From Devosia sp. (lineage in GTDB: Bacteria; Pseudomonadota; Alphaproteobacteria; Rhizobiales; Devosiaceae), in the NCBI RefSeq assembly GCF_017744655.1, contig NZ_JAGIAW010000001.1, positions 806,001 to 870,000 on the forward strand: 64,000 nt of DNA, written 5' to 3'. Position numbers and translations under genes: made by a program. Below are positions 17,922 to 26,869 of the stretch, piece after piece (positions within the stretch are counted from its first letter, which is position 1; each line of letters starts with the position of its first letter). A model generated the notes under the pieces. The model saw only the letters and a program-made list of their open reading frames with translations. It did no database searches and was not told the DNA's origin.

Positions 17922-20900
17922 ATGAAATGACTGGGCTGCCGGCCATCCGGACGATTTCCAATGTGCCTGATGGCATGCAGCCCATGGCGCTGGCGCGGCT
18001 GATCGAGCAGCGTCTGAAGGATGCGCCCGATGATGCGGCGAGCCTGGTTTTCGTTGCGCGCGACGGGCGACGCATGCAGCGCATGGCCGAGGTGCTTGGC
18101 GCGATGTTGCCCGGACACACGATCCTGACGCTGCCGGCTTGGGACTGTCTGCCCTATGACCGTGTCTCGCCCAATAACGTAACCATTGCGGCACGCATGA
18201 ACACGCTGGCGGCGCTGACCAGCGGGGCAAAGGGCGCGATCGTGCTGACCGCGGTCAATGCGCTGATCCAGAAATTGCCGCCGCGCGATGTGGTTGAAAC
18301 CATGTCGTTTTCGGCGGCGATCGGGCGGGTGGTGGATAGCGAGAAGCTGATCGCCTGGGCGTCGAATAATGGCTATCTGCGCGTGCCGACGGTGCGCGAG
18401 AGCGGCGAATATGCCGTGCGTGGCGGCTTGGTGGATCTTTATCCGGCAAGTGCGGACGCGCCGCTGCGCTTCGACTTCTTTGGCAGTCAGCTTGAATCGA
18501 TTCGCACCTTCGATCCGGACAGCCAGCGCACGACGGGTACGCTGAAGCGGATCGCGCTGACGCCGATGAGCGAAGTGGTGCTCAACGAAGAGACCATTCG
18601 ACGCTTCCGCCAGAATTACACCGCGACTTTTGGCGGCAACACGGTCGACGACACGCTTTATGCCTCGGTGAGCGGAGGCTCGCGCTATTCGGGCACCGAG
18701 CACTGGCTGCCTTTTTTCTACGACCACATGGACCGGTTGGCCGACTATGTCGGCGATGCGCCATTTGTGTTCGACGACCAGGCTGCAGAGGCTTTTGCCG
18801 AGCGTGCCGAGCAAATCGCCGACTATTACGAAGCGCGCGAAACTGCGCGCTTGCAGCCGCCGGTGGCCGGGGCAGGGGCGCCCTACAAGCCGATCAAGCC
18901 GGAACTGCTGTACGATATCGATGTGCCGCCGCAGGCACTGGCCGGCGCTTCGGTGATCCAGCTTTCGCAGTTCCTTTCGCCTCAAGCCAAGAAGGGCGAC
19001 GATTGGGGCGGGCATATCGCGCCGAGCTTTGCCGCCGAGCGATTGGCGTCTGACGTCAATCTGTTCCAGGCGGTCGTCGATCGACTCTTGGCCGAGCGCC
19101 GTGAAGGGCGGCGGGTCATCGTTGCCTGCTGGAGCACCGGGACGCGCGACCGTATGGTCCAGGTTCTCAAGGACCATGGCCTCACCAATCCGCGCATGGC
19201 CGAGAATTGGCGCGATGCCGAGACGACCAGCGCCGCTACCACCTCGCTGGTGGTGCTGCCGCTCGAAACCGGCTTTGAGACCAAAGACCTGCTGGTTCTC
19301 TCCGAGCAGGATATTTTGGGCGAGCGCATTCTGCGGCCGCAGCGCAAGAAGAAGGCTTCGGATGCGCTGACCGAGGCGGCTTCGCTCTCGGCCGGCGATC
19401 TCGTGGTTCACGTCGATCATGGTATCGGCCGGTTCGTGGGCCTGAAAGTGATCGAGGCCGGTGGCGCGCCGCATGAATGCGTCGAGCTGCAATATGCCGG
19501 CGACACCAAACTTTACCTTCCGGTGGAAAACATCGAGTTGCTGACCCGTTACGGATCGGACGATTCCTCGGTCACGCTCGACAAGCTTGGCGGCGTTGCC
19601 TGGCAGGCCAAAAAAGGCAAGCTCAAGAAGCGTATCCGCGAGATGGCGGAGCAGCTTATCAAGCTTGCGGCACAGCGTTTGCTGGTCAAGGCCGATGTCA
19701 TCGATATCAATGCCGGTGCCTATGATGAATTCGCCGCGCGCTTCCCCTATGAGGAAACGGAAGACCAGCTCACGGCCATCGAGGCGGTGTTTGACGACAT
19801 CACCTCGGGCAAGGTCATGGACCGGCTGGTTTGCGGCGACGTGGGCTTTGGCAAGACCGAAGTCGCGTTGCGTGCGGCCTTTGGCGTGGCGCTGTCAGGC
19901 AAGCAGGTGGCCGTGGTGGTGCCGACGACGCTGCTCGCCCGCCAGCATTTCAAGACTTTCTCCGAGCGCTTCCAGGGCCTGCCGGTGCGGGTGCGCCATG
20001 CTTCGCGCATGGTGAGCGCCGGCGAGCTCAAGGCGACCAAGGAAGGACTTGCCGATGGGCAGGTGGATATCGTGGTCGGCACGCATGCGCTGCTCAGCAA
20101 GTCCATCAAGTTCAAGGATTTGGGCCTGCTGATCATTGACGAAGAGCAGCACTTTGGCGTGGGCCACAAGGAGCGCCTCAAGGAGCTCAAGGCCAATGTG
20201 CATGTGCTGACGCTGACGGCGACGCCGATTCCGCGCACGCTGCAATTGGCGCTCACCGGGGTGCGCGATCTCAGCCTGCTGGCGACGCCGCCGGTCGATC
20301 GTCTCGCTATCCGCACCTTCATTTCGCCCTTCGATCCACTGTCGATCCGCGAAGCATTGCTGCGGGAAAAGTATCGTGGCGGGCAGAGTTTTTATGTCGT
20401 GCCCAAGATCAAGGATCAGCCGGATATTGCGGAATTCCTGCGCCAGCAGGTGCCGGAGGTTTCCTACGTCGTGGCCAATGGCCAGATGCCGCCGGGCGAA
20501 CTCGACGACATCATGAACGCTTTCTACGACGGCAAGTTCGACGTGTTGCTGGCGACGACGATCGTGGAATCGGGTCTCGATATTCCGAACGCCAATACGC
20601 TGATCGTGCATCGGGCCGACAATTTCGGTCTGGCGCAGCTTTATCAGATCCGCGGCCGCGTTGGTCGCGGCAAGCAGCGCGCCTATGCGCTGTTCACGGT
20701 GCCGGCTGACAAAAAATTGACCGACACGGCGGAGCGCCGCCTGGGTGTGTTGCAATCGCTCGAAAGTCTCGGCGCCGGTTTCCAGCTCGCGAGCCACGAT
20801 CTCGATATTCGCGGGGCAGGGAACCTGCTTGGCGACGAGCAATCAGGCCATATCCGCGAGGTGGGCTACGAACTCTACCAGGCCATGCTGGAAGAGGCCG

Positions 20901-21403
20901 TGGCGGCGCTGCGGAGCGGGGAGGAAGAATACGAGGATCGCAACGAGTGGAGCCCGTCGATTTCGCTGGGCATGCCGGTGATGATCCCCGAACACTATGT
21001 GCCCGACCTGACGCTGCGCATGCAGCTTTACCGCAAGCTCGGCGACCTGACCGATATCAGGGACATCGACGCGGCGGGCGCGGAATTGATCGATCGATTC
21101 GGACCGCTGCCCGAGGAAGTCGAGGCGCTGCTGAAGGTGATCCTCGTCAAGTCATTGTGCCGGCAGGCCAATGTCGAAAAGGTCGATGCGGGCCCCAAGG
21201 GCGCGGTGCTGACGCTGCGGAACAACGAATTCCCCAATCCGGTGGGTCTGGTGAAGCTCGTGAGCGACCCGGCCAACCAGGTTCGCATCAAGCCCGATCA
21301 GAAACTCGTGTTCGCTCGCAGCTGGCCTACGCCTGAACAGAGGCTCAAAGGCACGGCTGCGATCCTATCAAAACTGGCAAAATTGGCGGAAAATGCAGCC
21401 TAG
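17918..21403 (+). CDS. mfd: Transcription-repair coupling factor
   Basis: A 1161-residue translocase that removes stalled RNA polymerase and recruits UvrA. The N-terminal UvrB-homology region (LPAWDCLPYDRVSPN near 68) is followed by the RNA-polymerase-interacting domain (GDLVVHVDHGIGRFVGL), helicase domain with Walker A GDVGFGKTEVALRAAF and motif II IIDEEQHFGVGHKERLK, then QIRGRVGRGKQRAYALF and the C-terminal TRCF domain. ATG 17918 overlaps the sdhE stop; the frame is open further upstream inside sdhE but without family sequence. Confidence 0.97.
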   Translation: MNEMTGLPAIRTISNVPDGMQPMALARLIEQRLKDAPDDAASLVFVARDGRRMQRMAEVLGAMLPGHTILTLPAWDCLPYDRVSPNNVTIAARMNTLAALTSGAKGAIVLTAVNALIQKLPPRDVVETMSFSAAIGRVVDSEKLIAWASNNGYLRVPTVRESGEYAVRGGLVDLYPASADAPLRFDFFGSQLESIRTFDPDSQRTTGTLKRIALTPMSEVVLNEETIRRFRQNYTATFGGNTVDDTLYASVSGGSRYSGTEHWLPFFYDHMDRLADYVGDAPFVFDDQAAEAFAERAEQIADYYEARETARLQPPVAGAGAPYKPIKPELLYDIDVPPQALAGASVIQLSQFLSPQAKKGDDWGGHIAPSFAAERLASDVNLFQAVVDRLLAERREGRRVIVACWSTGTRDRMVQVLKDHGLTNPRMAENWRDAETTSAATTSLVVLPLETGFETKDLLVLSEQDILGERILRPQRKKKASDALTEAASLSAGDLVVHVDHGIGRFVGLKVIEAGGAPHECVELQYAGDTKLYLPVENIELLTRYGSDDSSVTLDKLGGVAWQAKKGKLKKRIREMAEQLIKLAAQRLLVKADVIDINAGAYDEFAARFPYEETEDQLTAIEAVFDDITSGKVMDRLVCGDVGFGKTEVALRAAFGVALSGKQVAVVVPTTLLARQHFKTFSERFQGLPVRVRHASRMVSAGELKATKEGLADGQVDIVVGTHALLSKSIKFKDLGLLIIDEEQHFGVGHKERLKELKANVHVLTLTATPIPRTLQLALTGVRDLSLLATPPVDRLAIRTFISPFDPLSIREALLREKYRGGQSFYVVPKIKDQPDIAEFLRQQVPEVSYVVANGQMPPGELDDIMNAFYDGKFDVLLATTIVESGLDIPNANTLIVHRADNFGLAQLYQIRGRVGRGKQRAYALFTVPADKKLTDTAERRLGVLQSLESLGAGFQLASHDLDIRGAGNLLGDEQSGHIREVGYELYQAMLEEAVAALRSGEEEYEDRNEWSPSISLGMPVMIPEHYVPDLTLRMQLYRKLGDLTDIRDIDAAGAELIDRFGPLPEEVEALLKVILVKSLCRQANVEKVDAGPKGAVLTLRNNEFPNPVGLVKLVSDPANQVRIKPDQKLVFARSWPTPEQRLKGTAAILSKLAKLAENAA

Positions 21404-21441
21404 GCGACTCCATGTTGCGCTCAGGCCTCATTATATTTTGG

Positions 21442-21482
21442 CAAGGGCGCCCGGTCATGTTATTGCCCGAATTGCGCCCTTG
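21442..21482. promoter_or_regulatory. 9-bp inverted repeat between mfd and the IalB-like gene
   Basis: CAAGGGCGC (21442-21450) and GCGCCCTTG (21474-21482) are perfect complements 23 bases apart. There is no T-run, so this is not a typical terminator. It may be an operator or 5'-UTR hairpin for the downstream gene. Confidence 0.3.
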
Positions 21483-21547
21483 AAGGGCAGGTAAGTTTCT
21501 AGGTGGCGGAGTGCCGCCGAGACCGCCAAGGAAGGCAAGGACACTCT

Positions 21548-22273
21548 ATGAAATTCAGGAAACCCCTCGTTGCTGGTTTGACTGCGGCTGCCCTGCTGCT
21601 GTCGCCGCTCTCGGCTTTTGCTCAAGATGCAGCTGCCCCGGCTCCGGAGGCGCCCGCTGCCGAAGCTCCGGCGACCGGCGCTACTGCCGCGCCGGCCGCC
21701 AACAATCCCGCACAGAACTGGCTCAAGGTTTGTGATCCGCTGCCCGATGGGCAGAAGGCCTGCATCATGCGCCAGGTGGTTCTGGCCAATGGCCAGTTCC
21801 TCGGCTCGTTCCTGTTGCGTGACGATCCGGGCCAGGAATCGCGCCTGCTCGCCGTTGCCGCCGTGCCGCTTGGGGTTCTGCTGCCCTTCGGCCTGACCTG
21901 GCAGATCGACGGCGCCAAGCCGGTTCGCGTGCCCTACATGATCTGCGACCCGACCTCGTGCGCCACCCAGCTCGTGATCAACGAGCAGTATGTGAACTCG
22001 CTCAAGGGCGGCAACAAGCTGACCCTGACCGCCAAGAACCGCCAGAACCAGGATCTCACCATCGAGATCAACCTGGCCGGCTTCACCGCTGCCTATGACA
22101 GCGACACGGCCATGACCTTCGAACAGTTCCAGCAGGAGACCTCGGGCGAAAACGCCCTCGAGCAGGTTCTGCAGGATCGCGCCGAACAGCTCCGCAAGCA
22201 ACTTACCGAGCAGACCGGCGCCCCGGCGGCTGACGCTCCGGCCGCGGATGCCCCTGCTCCGGCCGCGCAGTAA
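21548..22273 (+). CDS. Invasion-associated locus B (IalB) family protein
   Basis: A 241-residue secreted protein. Residues 1-23 form a signal peptide ending LSPLSAFAQ. A Pro/Ala linker follows, then the IalB-like core with four cysteines as conserved in the family (LKVCDPLPDGQKACIMRQVV and MICDPTSCATQLVI), then a helical region and an Ala/Pro/Asp-rich tail. IalB was first described in Bartonella; in free-living relatives the role is undefined but periplasmic. ATG 21548 follows AAGGACA. A strong terminator lies just downstream. Confidence 0.9.
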   Translation: MKFRKPLVAGLTAAALLLSPLSAFAQDAAAPAPEAPAAEAPATGATAAPAANNPAQNWLKVCDPLPDGQKACIMRQVVLANGQFLGSFLLRDDPGQESRLLAVAAVPLGVLLPFGLTWQIDGAKPVRVPYMICDPTSCATQLVINEQYVNSLKGGNKLTLTAKNRQNQDLTIEINLAGFTAAYDSDTAMTFEQFQQETSGENALEQVLQDRAEQLRKQLTEQTGAPAADAPAADAPAPAAQ

Positions 22274-22296
22274 GTTTTTTGCCGACATGAAATAAG

Positions 22297-22328
22297 AAGG
22301 GCGCGGCCGAGGCCGCGCCCTTTTTTTG
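22297..22328 (+). terminator. Rho-independent terminator of the IalB-like gene
   Basis: GGGCGCGG and CCGCGCCC (22299-22306 and 22313-22320) pair around a small loop and are followed at once by seven Ts. It lies 26 bases after the stop codon. Confidence 0.92.
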
Positions 22329-22344
22329 TTTTTAGCTCAGTAGT

Positions 22345-22464
22345 CCTCATGGTGAGGTGCTTCGCGAAGCAAAGCCTCGAAACCACGGAGGGCGGGCGAG
22401 TGGAGGTTTCGTGCCACGCCCTCGTCCTTCGAGGCTACGCTACGCTTCGCACCTCAGGATGAGG
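22345..22464. repeat. Dispersed inverted repeat, family C
   Basis: The ends CCTCATggTGAGGTGC and GCACCTCAggATGAGG are inverted copies, and inner blocks GCCTCGAAACC/GGTTTCGTG and the GAGGGCG segments also show symmetry. The CTCATGGTGAGGTGC-type end resembles a widespread rhizobial intergenic repeat. It lies between the IalB terminator and the end of the UbiH-like gene, so it is intergenic and non-coding. Only one copy is in this window. Confidence 0.7.
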
Positions 22465-22496
22465 TCTGCTGATGGATCACCTATCTTGACGTCAAC

Positions 22497-23663
22497 CTAG
22501 GCCGACCTTTCCCCCATACCGATGGAAAAGGCCTGGCGGCGCAGCGAGGGCATGAGTTTCAGGGCCCAGAGGCCGCCGGCGCGGAGGGCTTGGGTGGGGA
22601 GCATTTCGCCAAGGAGCGAGCGGAAGAGCGTGTCGACCACGATGCCGGTGCGGGCGAGGTCGCTGGCTCGGCGCTCCGCATAGGCTTTGCTGGCATGGAT
22701 AGCCCAATCGGCCACGGTGCGGTCGGTTTGCGCGAGAACAGCGACGAGGTCGGCGACGTCGCGCAGACCGAGATTGAGGCCTTGGGCGCCGATAGGCGGG
22801 AAGGCGTGAGCGGATTCGCCGACCAGCACGGTGCCGTCGCGGCCAGCCTCGGGAACGCTGAGGACACTCAGCGGGAAGATAAAGCTGGGCGACGCCAGTT
22901 TTATGCTGCCGAAAAGGTTTTGCGAGCGGGTGCGGAAGGCGGCGAGCAGGGCTTCGGGACCGCCGGCCTGTGTCTCGCGAAGCACGGATTCTTCGTCGAT
23001 CCAGACGAGGTTGGCTTTGGTGCCGCCGGCCGGCACGAGGGTGAAGGGGCCGTGCGGGTAGTGGAACTCAATAGAAGTGCCGCCAATGGAGCGGCCGAGT
23101 TCGAGGTCGCAGACCAGCGCGGATTCGTTGAACTTATGCTCGTGCGCAGTTAGTCCGGCTTCCGTGCGGATCAGAGACTTTTTGCCGTCGGCACCCACGA
23201 TAAGGGGGGCGGCAACCGTGCTGCCGTCGATCAGGGTGAGTATGCCGAGACCGTCTTCACGGCGATAAGCGGTAACGGCGGTATTGCGGGTGGCGAGACC
23301 CGTAGCGGGCGCGGCGACCTGAAAACGCTCGAGGAGCGTGGCGTTGGCAAAATTCCAGCCGAAAGCGTCAAGGCCTGCTTCCTTGGCATCGAACAGAGTT
23401 TCGGGGGCACGGATGAGGCGGGGTGTCGCGTCGATGATGCGGATGGCGGTCAGCTTATGGCCTACGCTTTCCGGGCTGTCGATCAGGCCGGAGGAAACCA
23501 GAAACTCGACGCTGGGCATCATCAGGGCCGAAGTGCGGCGGTCGGGCGGGGCCGTGGGGGCGAGATGTAGCGTGTCGTAGCCCGCGCGGGCGAGACTCAC
23601 GGCAGCGGCAAGGCCGGCAAGGCCTCCGCCTACGACGATGATGTCGGCGTTCTTCTTAGTCAT
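22497..23663 (-). CDS. UbiH/UbiF-family FAD-dependent hydroxylase
   Basis: A 388-residue flavoprotein monooxygenase. The N-terminal dinucleotide-binding motif VVGGGLAGLAAAVSLARAGY lies near residue 9, and the C-terminal FAD/ribityl motif VLVGESAHAFPPIGAQGLNLG is intact. This family hydroxylates ubiquinone precursors; which ring position is attacked cannot be told from sequence alone. ATG 23663 overlaps the stop of the upstream membrane gene in ATGA; the frame is open upstream but non-homologous. Confidence 0.88.
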   Translation of the reverse strand: MTKKNADIIVVGGGLAGLAAAVSLARAGYDTLHLAPTAPPDRRTSALMMPSVEFLVSSGLIDSPESVGHKLTAIRIIDATPRLIRAPETLFDAKEAGLDAFGWNFANATLLERFQVAAPATGLATRNTAVTAYRREDGLGILTLIDGSTVAAPLIVGADGKKSLIRTEAGLTAHEHKFNESALVCDLELGRSIGGTSIEFHYPHGPFTLVPAGGTKANLVWIDEESVLRETQAGGPEALLAAFRTRSQNLFGSIKLASPSFIFPLSVLSVPEAGRDGTVLVGESAHAFPPIGAQGLNLGLRDVADLVAVLAQTDRTVADWAIHASKAYAERRASDLARTGIVVDTLFRSLLGEMLPTQALRAGGLWALKLMPSLRRQAFSIGMGERSA

Positions 23664-24130
23664 TTGGCATCCACAAGACGTTTGGCATGGCCGCTGGGGA
23701 CTATAAGACTCCCGGCATAAGAGCCAACGACCAGCGCGGCAAGGAAAAGCCAGACCCCGTCTGGCGGGAAGGCGATGAGCGCAATGGCCGGGCCGGGGCA
23801 AATGCCGGACATGCCCCAGCCAATGCCGAAAAGCGCGGCGCCGCCGACAAGGCGGGTATCGATGCGCTTATATTCGGGCTCGTGGAATTCCTTGTCGAAC
23901 AAGGGCGCCGAGCGGCCGCGACCGATGCGCACGGCAATGAACATGACGAGAATGGCCGGAACGATGACGAAGGCCAGACTCGGGTCCCAGCCGCCGGACG
24001 GAATGGCGGTGAAATCGAGAAAACGCAGGACTTTTAGCGGATCGACCATCTGCGAAACATAGAGGCCGGCGCCGAAAAGCAGACCGCTGAGGGCGGCAGT
24101 GGCGAGATAGGGCGGGCGAAGAACGGCCAT
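23660..24130 (-). CDS. YeeE/YedE-family membrane protein, C-terminal half (DUF6691, PmpB-like)
   Basis: A 156-residue membrane protein with four to five helices. Motifs SGLLFGAGLYVSQMVDPLKV and GIGWGMSGICPGPA carry the conserved cysteine typical of YeeE/YedE sulfur-compound transporters. Its ATG shares one base with the upstream stop (TGATG) and its stop overlaps the UbiH-like start, so three genes are tightly coupled. Split pairs of this kind (PmpA/PmpB) have been linked to uptake of thiosulfate or related sulfur species; the substrate here is inferred. Confidence 0.88.
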   Translation of the reverse strand: MAVLRPPYLATAALSGLLFGAGLYVSQMVDPLKVLRFLDFTAIPSGGWDPSLAFVIVPAILVMFIAVRIGRGRSAPLFDKEFHEPEYKRIDTRLVGGAALFGIGWGMSGICPGPAIALIAFPPDGVWLFLAALVVGSYAGSLIVPSGHAKRLVDAK

Positions 24131-24582
24131 CACACGATCCCCGTCACGGTTACGGTGATGATGGCGACGCCAAAGAAGACGAGGACGGCGACCAGCGAAC
24201 GCAACGACAGGCGGGCGAGGCCGCAAACGCCGTGGCCCGAAGTGCAGCCATTGCCAATCTTGGTGCCAAAACCGATGAGAAGGCCCGCGACGATCAGCCA
24301 GACCGGAGGCGGCACGCCCCAGGTGGCAGGCGGAGGCACGAGCGCGGCTGGTTCGACACCGCCGACACCCACCGCCGGGAAGAGTCGCGATGTGCCCCAG
24401 GCGCCTAGCACCAGCGCGGCTAGAAAGACCAGGCGCCAGACCACTGTCTGGGCGGGCGGCAGGAGCTGACCGAAAATGCCGGAGATGCCGGCAATCCGGC
24501 CATTGCCGAGCCAGAGCACGGCAGCCGCAAGGCCGATCAGGCTGCCGCCGAGCGCGGCGGTAAGGGGCGTAAAGGATTCCAT
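24130..24582 (-). CDS. YeeE/YedE-family membrane protein, N-terminal half (PmpA-like)
   Basis: A 150-residue membrane protein with the family block FGTKIGNGCTSGHGVCGLAR (two conserved cysteines in the translocation path) and an N-terminal GGSLIGLAAAVLWLGNGRIA helix. First gene of a three-gene unit with its C-half partner and the UbiH-like hydroxylase. Divergent from terC across 240 bases in which I see only a GGCCTT/AAGGCC hairpin (24733-24758). Confidence 0.88.
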   Translation of the reverse strand: MESFTPLTAALGGSLIGLAAAVLWLGNGRIAGISGIFGQLLPPAQTVVWRLVFLAALVLGAWGTSRLFPAVGVGGVEPAALVPPPATWGVPPPVWLIVAGLLIGFGTKIGNGCTSGHGVCGLARLSLRSLVAVLVFFGVAIITVTVTGIV

Positions 24583-24822
24583 GAAGGAACTCCGGCAGGA
24601 AAACGGAACCAGACCCTAGCACTGGCCATTCACGGCATACCAGCCTCGGGCCGGCAGAACCATTTCACGCCTTGCCGCAGGGGAAGAAAAAGCTGCCACA
24701 GGGACGACAAAGCTGAAATGGCAGAGCGCGGGGGCCTTGTCTTTGCTGTCAGAAGGCCTCCACAATCGCGCCAAAGACAATAGACTCGCGCGCAACCGAG
24801 AATCCCTTTTACGGAGCCCACC

Positions 24823-25722
24823 ATGCTTGAGCTTCTTTACGATCCCAACGTCTGGGTCGCCTTCCTTACCCTGACGATCATGGAGATCGTGCTGGGCATC
24901 GATAATATCGTGTTCATTTCGGTCCTGGTGTCGCGCCTGCCACGCGAGCAGGCCGAATTTGCGAGAAAGCTCGGTATCGGGCTGGCGCTGGTGTTCCGTA
25001 TCATCCTCCTGCTGCTGATCAGCGTGATCGTGCAGCTCAAGGAGCCGGTGTTTACCGCCTTCGATCATCCCTTCTCGTGGAAGGACATCATTCTCATCGC
25101 CGGTGGCGCCTTCCTGATCTACAAGGCGACGCACGAAATGCATGCCGCGATCGAAGAGCCGCACGAGGTTGGCCTCAAGGAAGCGGCCAAGGCCAGCTTG
25201 CAGGCCATTCTGGTGCAGATCGTCGTCATCGACATGGTCTTCTCGATCGACTCGATCATCACCGCCGTGGGCATGATACCAGCCGATCAGGTTGCGGTGA
25301 TGATTGCCGCGGTGCTGGTTGCCGTGGCTGTGATGTTCTTTGCCTCGGGCCCCATCGCCAAATTCGTGGCGGATCATCCGACGACAAAGATGCTGGCGCT
25401 CGCCTTCCTGCTGCTGATCGGGGTGACACTGGTGGCCGATGGGCTCGGGTTCCACATTCCAAAGGGCTATATCTACTCGGCCATGGCCTTCTCGGTGCTG
25501 GTGGAGGCGGTCAATATTTTCGCTAAGCAGCGCAAGCTGCGCGCTGCCGGCGGAACTGCGGTCAAGCATGCGATGACGCCCTTTACCGGCGATACGGGCT
25601 CGGTCTCCGCCAATGCGGGCGTCGCCGCCGTCACCGGCAAGCCGAGGGCAAAGAGCCCTGCGGTGCGGAGCGCGCAGGCGCGGCCGAAATCGGCGCCGCG
25701 CAAGCCGAGGACGCCGAAGTGA
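24823..25722 (+). CDS. TerC-family integral membrane protein
   Basis: A 299-residue protein with about seven membrane helices. The conserved acidic motifs are EIVLGIDNIVFISVL near 22 and VIDMVFSIDSIITAVG near 134, the Asp residues of the TerC/Alx metal-transport family. The C-terminal 50 residues are a basic, Ala/Pro-rich tail (PRAKSPAVRSAQARPK) that is probably cytoplasmic and disordered. Members of the family export manganese or load metals for secreted enzymes. The stop overlaps the next gene's GTG. Confidence 0.92.
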   Translation: MLELLYDPNVWVAFLTLTIMEIVLGIDNIVFISVLVSRLPREQAEFARKLGIGLALVFRIILLLLISVIVQLKEPVFTAFDHPFSWKDIILIAGGAFLIYKATHEMHAAIEEPHEVGLKEAAKASLQAILVQIVVIDMVFSIDSIITAVGMIPADQVAVMIAAVLVAVAVMFFASGPIAKFVADHPTTKMLALAFLLLIGVTLVADGLGFHIPKGYIYSAMAFSVLVEAVNIFAKQRKLRAAGGTAVKHAMTPFTGDTGSVSANAGVAAVTGKPRAKSPAVRSAQARPKSAPRKPRTPK

Positions 25723-26690
25723 CCCGCGTTATCGCCATCAACCAGACCGGCGGCCCGGAAGTACTGTCGGTCGAGGATTGGCCGGTCAATGCACCGGGCC
25801 CGGGGCAGGTTCTTATCGAGCAGAAGGCGATCGGGCTCAATTTCATCGATACCTATCAGCGCTCGGGGCTTTACCCACAAAACCTGCCTTTTGTGGGCGG
25901 CAATGAGGGCGCGGGCGTCGTCAGGGCTATTGGCCCGGATGTGACGGCGATCAAGGTCGGCGACCGGGTCTGCTATCAGGGACAGGTCGGCGCATATGCC
26001 GCCGAACGCCTGGCCGTTGTCGAAAAGCTGATTCCCATCCCCGATGGCGTGGACGACGAAACGGCGGCCGCCGTCGTACTCAAGGGACTGACGGCCTACT
26101 ACCTGCTGTTCAAGACCTGGGCGGTCGAGCCCGGCCAGACCATTCTCTGGCACGCTGCGGCGGGCGGCACCGGGCTCATTGCGACGCAATGGGCGAAGGC
26201 GCTGGGTGCCACGGTGATCGGCACGGCCGGCGGACCGGAAAAGGTGGCGCTGGCCAAGGCGCATGGTTGCGATCATGTGATCGACTATAGGGCCGAGGAC
26301 TTTCCGGCGCGGGTGCGGGAAATCACCGGGGGCAGGGGTGTCGATGTCGTCTATGACGGCGTGGGCAAGGCGACGTTTGAAGGCTCCCTCGATTGCCTGC
26401 GTCCGCGCGGGCTTCTTGCCAGCTTTGGCAATGCTTCCGGCGTGGTTTCGATTCCCGATTTGACGGTGCTGTCGCGAAAAGGCTCGCTCTATGTGACGCG
26501 GCCGACCGGCGCGCATTATTTTACCAGGCGCGAAGATCTGCTCGAGGGCGCCGAGGCGCTGTTTGGCGCGATCCGTTCCGGTGCGATCAAGGTGGAGATC
26601 GGCGGCCGCTTCAAGCTCGAAGAGGCAGAGAAGGCGCATCGGGCGCTGGAAGGGCGCGAGACGACTGGCTCGGTGGTCCTTCTTCCCTGA
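25719..26690 (+). CDS. NADPH:quinone oxidoreductase (zeta-crystallin type)
   Basis: A 323-residue, zinc-free medium-chain dehydrogenase/reductase. Markers are AIGLNFIDTYQRSGLYP near 40, VGGNEGAGVV, VGDRVCYQG and the nucleotide-binding block HAAAGGTGLIATQWAKALGA near 146. Family members reduce quinones with NADPH. GTG 25719 overlaps the terC stop as GTGA. Confidence 0.93.
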   Translation: MTRVIAINQTGGPEVLSVEDWPVNAPGPGQVLIEQKAIGLNFIDTYQRSGLYPQNLPFVGGNEGAGVVRAIGPDVTAIKVGDRVCYQGQVGAYAAERLAVVEKLIPIPDGVDDETAAAVVLKGLTAYYLLFKTWAVEPGQTILWHAAAGGTGLIATQWAKALGATVIGTAGGPEKVALAKAHGCDHVIDYRAEDFPARVREITGGRGVDVVYDGVGKATFEGSLDCLRPRGLLASFGNASGVVSIPDLTVLSRKGSLYVTRPTGAHYFTRREDLLEGAEALFGAIRSGAIKVEIGGRFKLEEAEKAHRALEGRETTGSVVLLP

Positions 26691-26752
26691 GCCAAGGAAG
26701 TCGTGCTCGCCCTCTGGACAGGGCGGCGCGGCACGGCTAAACGGCAGGCCAC

Positions 26753-26842
26753 GGGTAGGTGGCAGAGTGGTTGATTGCTCCGGTCTTGAAAACCGGCGAA
26801 GGTGAAAGCCTTCCGGGGGTTCGAATCCCTCCCTACCCGCCA
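26753..26842 (+). tRNA. tRNA-Ser (anticodon TGA)
   Basis: A 90-base class II tRNA with encoded CCA. Acceptor GGGTAGG pairs with CCTACCC, anticodon stem CCGGT/ACCGG encloses CTTGAAA, the long variable arm is GAAGGTGAAAGCCTTC, and the T-loop is GGTTCGAATCC. The anticodon UGA reads serine UCA/UCG. An AT-rich foreign-looking gene begins 27 bases after its 3' end. Confidence 0.97.
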
Positions 26843-26869
26843 GTTTTCTTCCCCTGATCGAGGATCGTT

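Noticed and set aside
17900..19492. A 530-codon open frame antisense to mfd
   Set aside because: Shadow frame of a conserved gene.
24583..24822. yybP-ykoY manganese riboswitch ahead of terC
   Set aside because: Such riboswitches precede some TerC genes, but I could not find the conserved loops here; only a simple GGCCTT/AAGGCC hairpin is visible.
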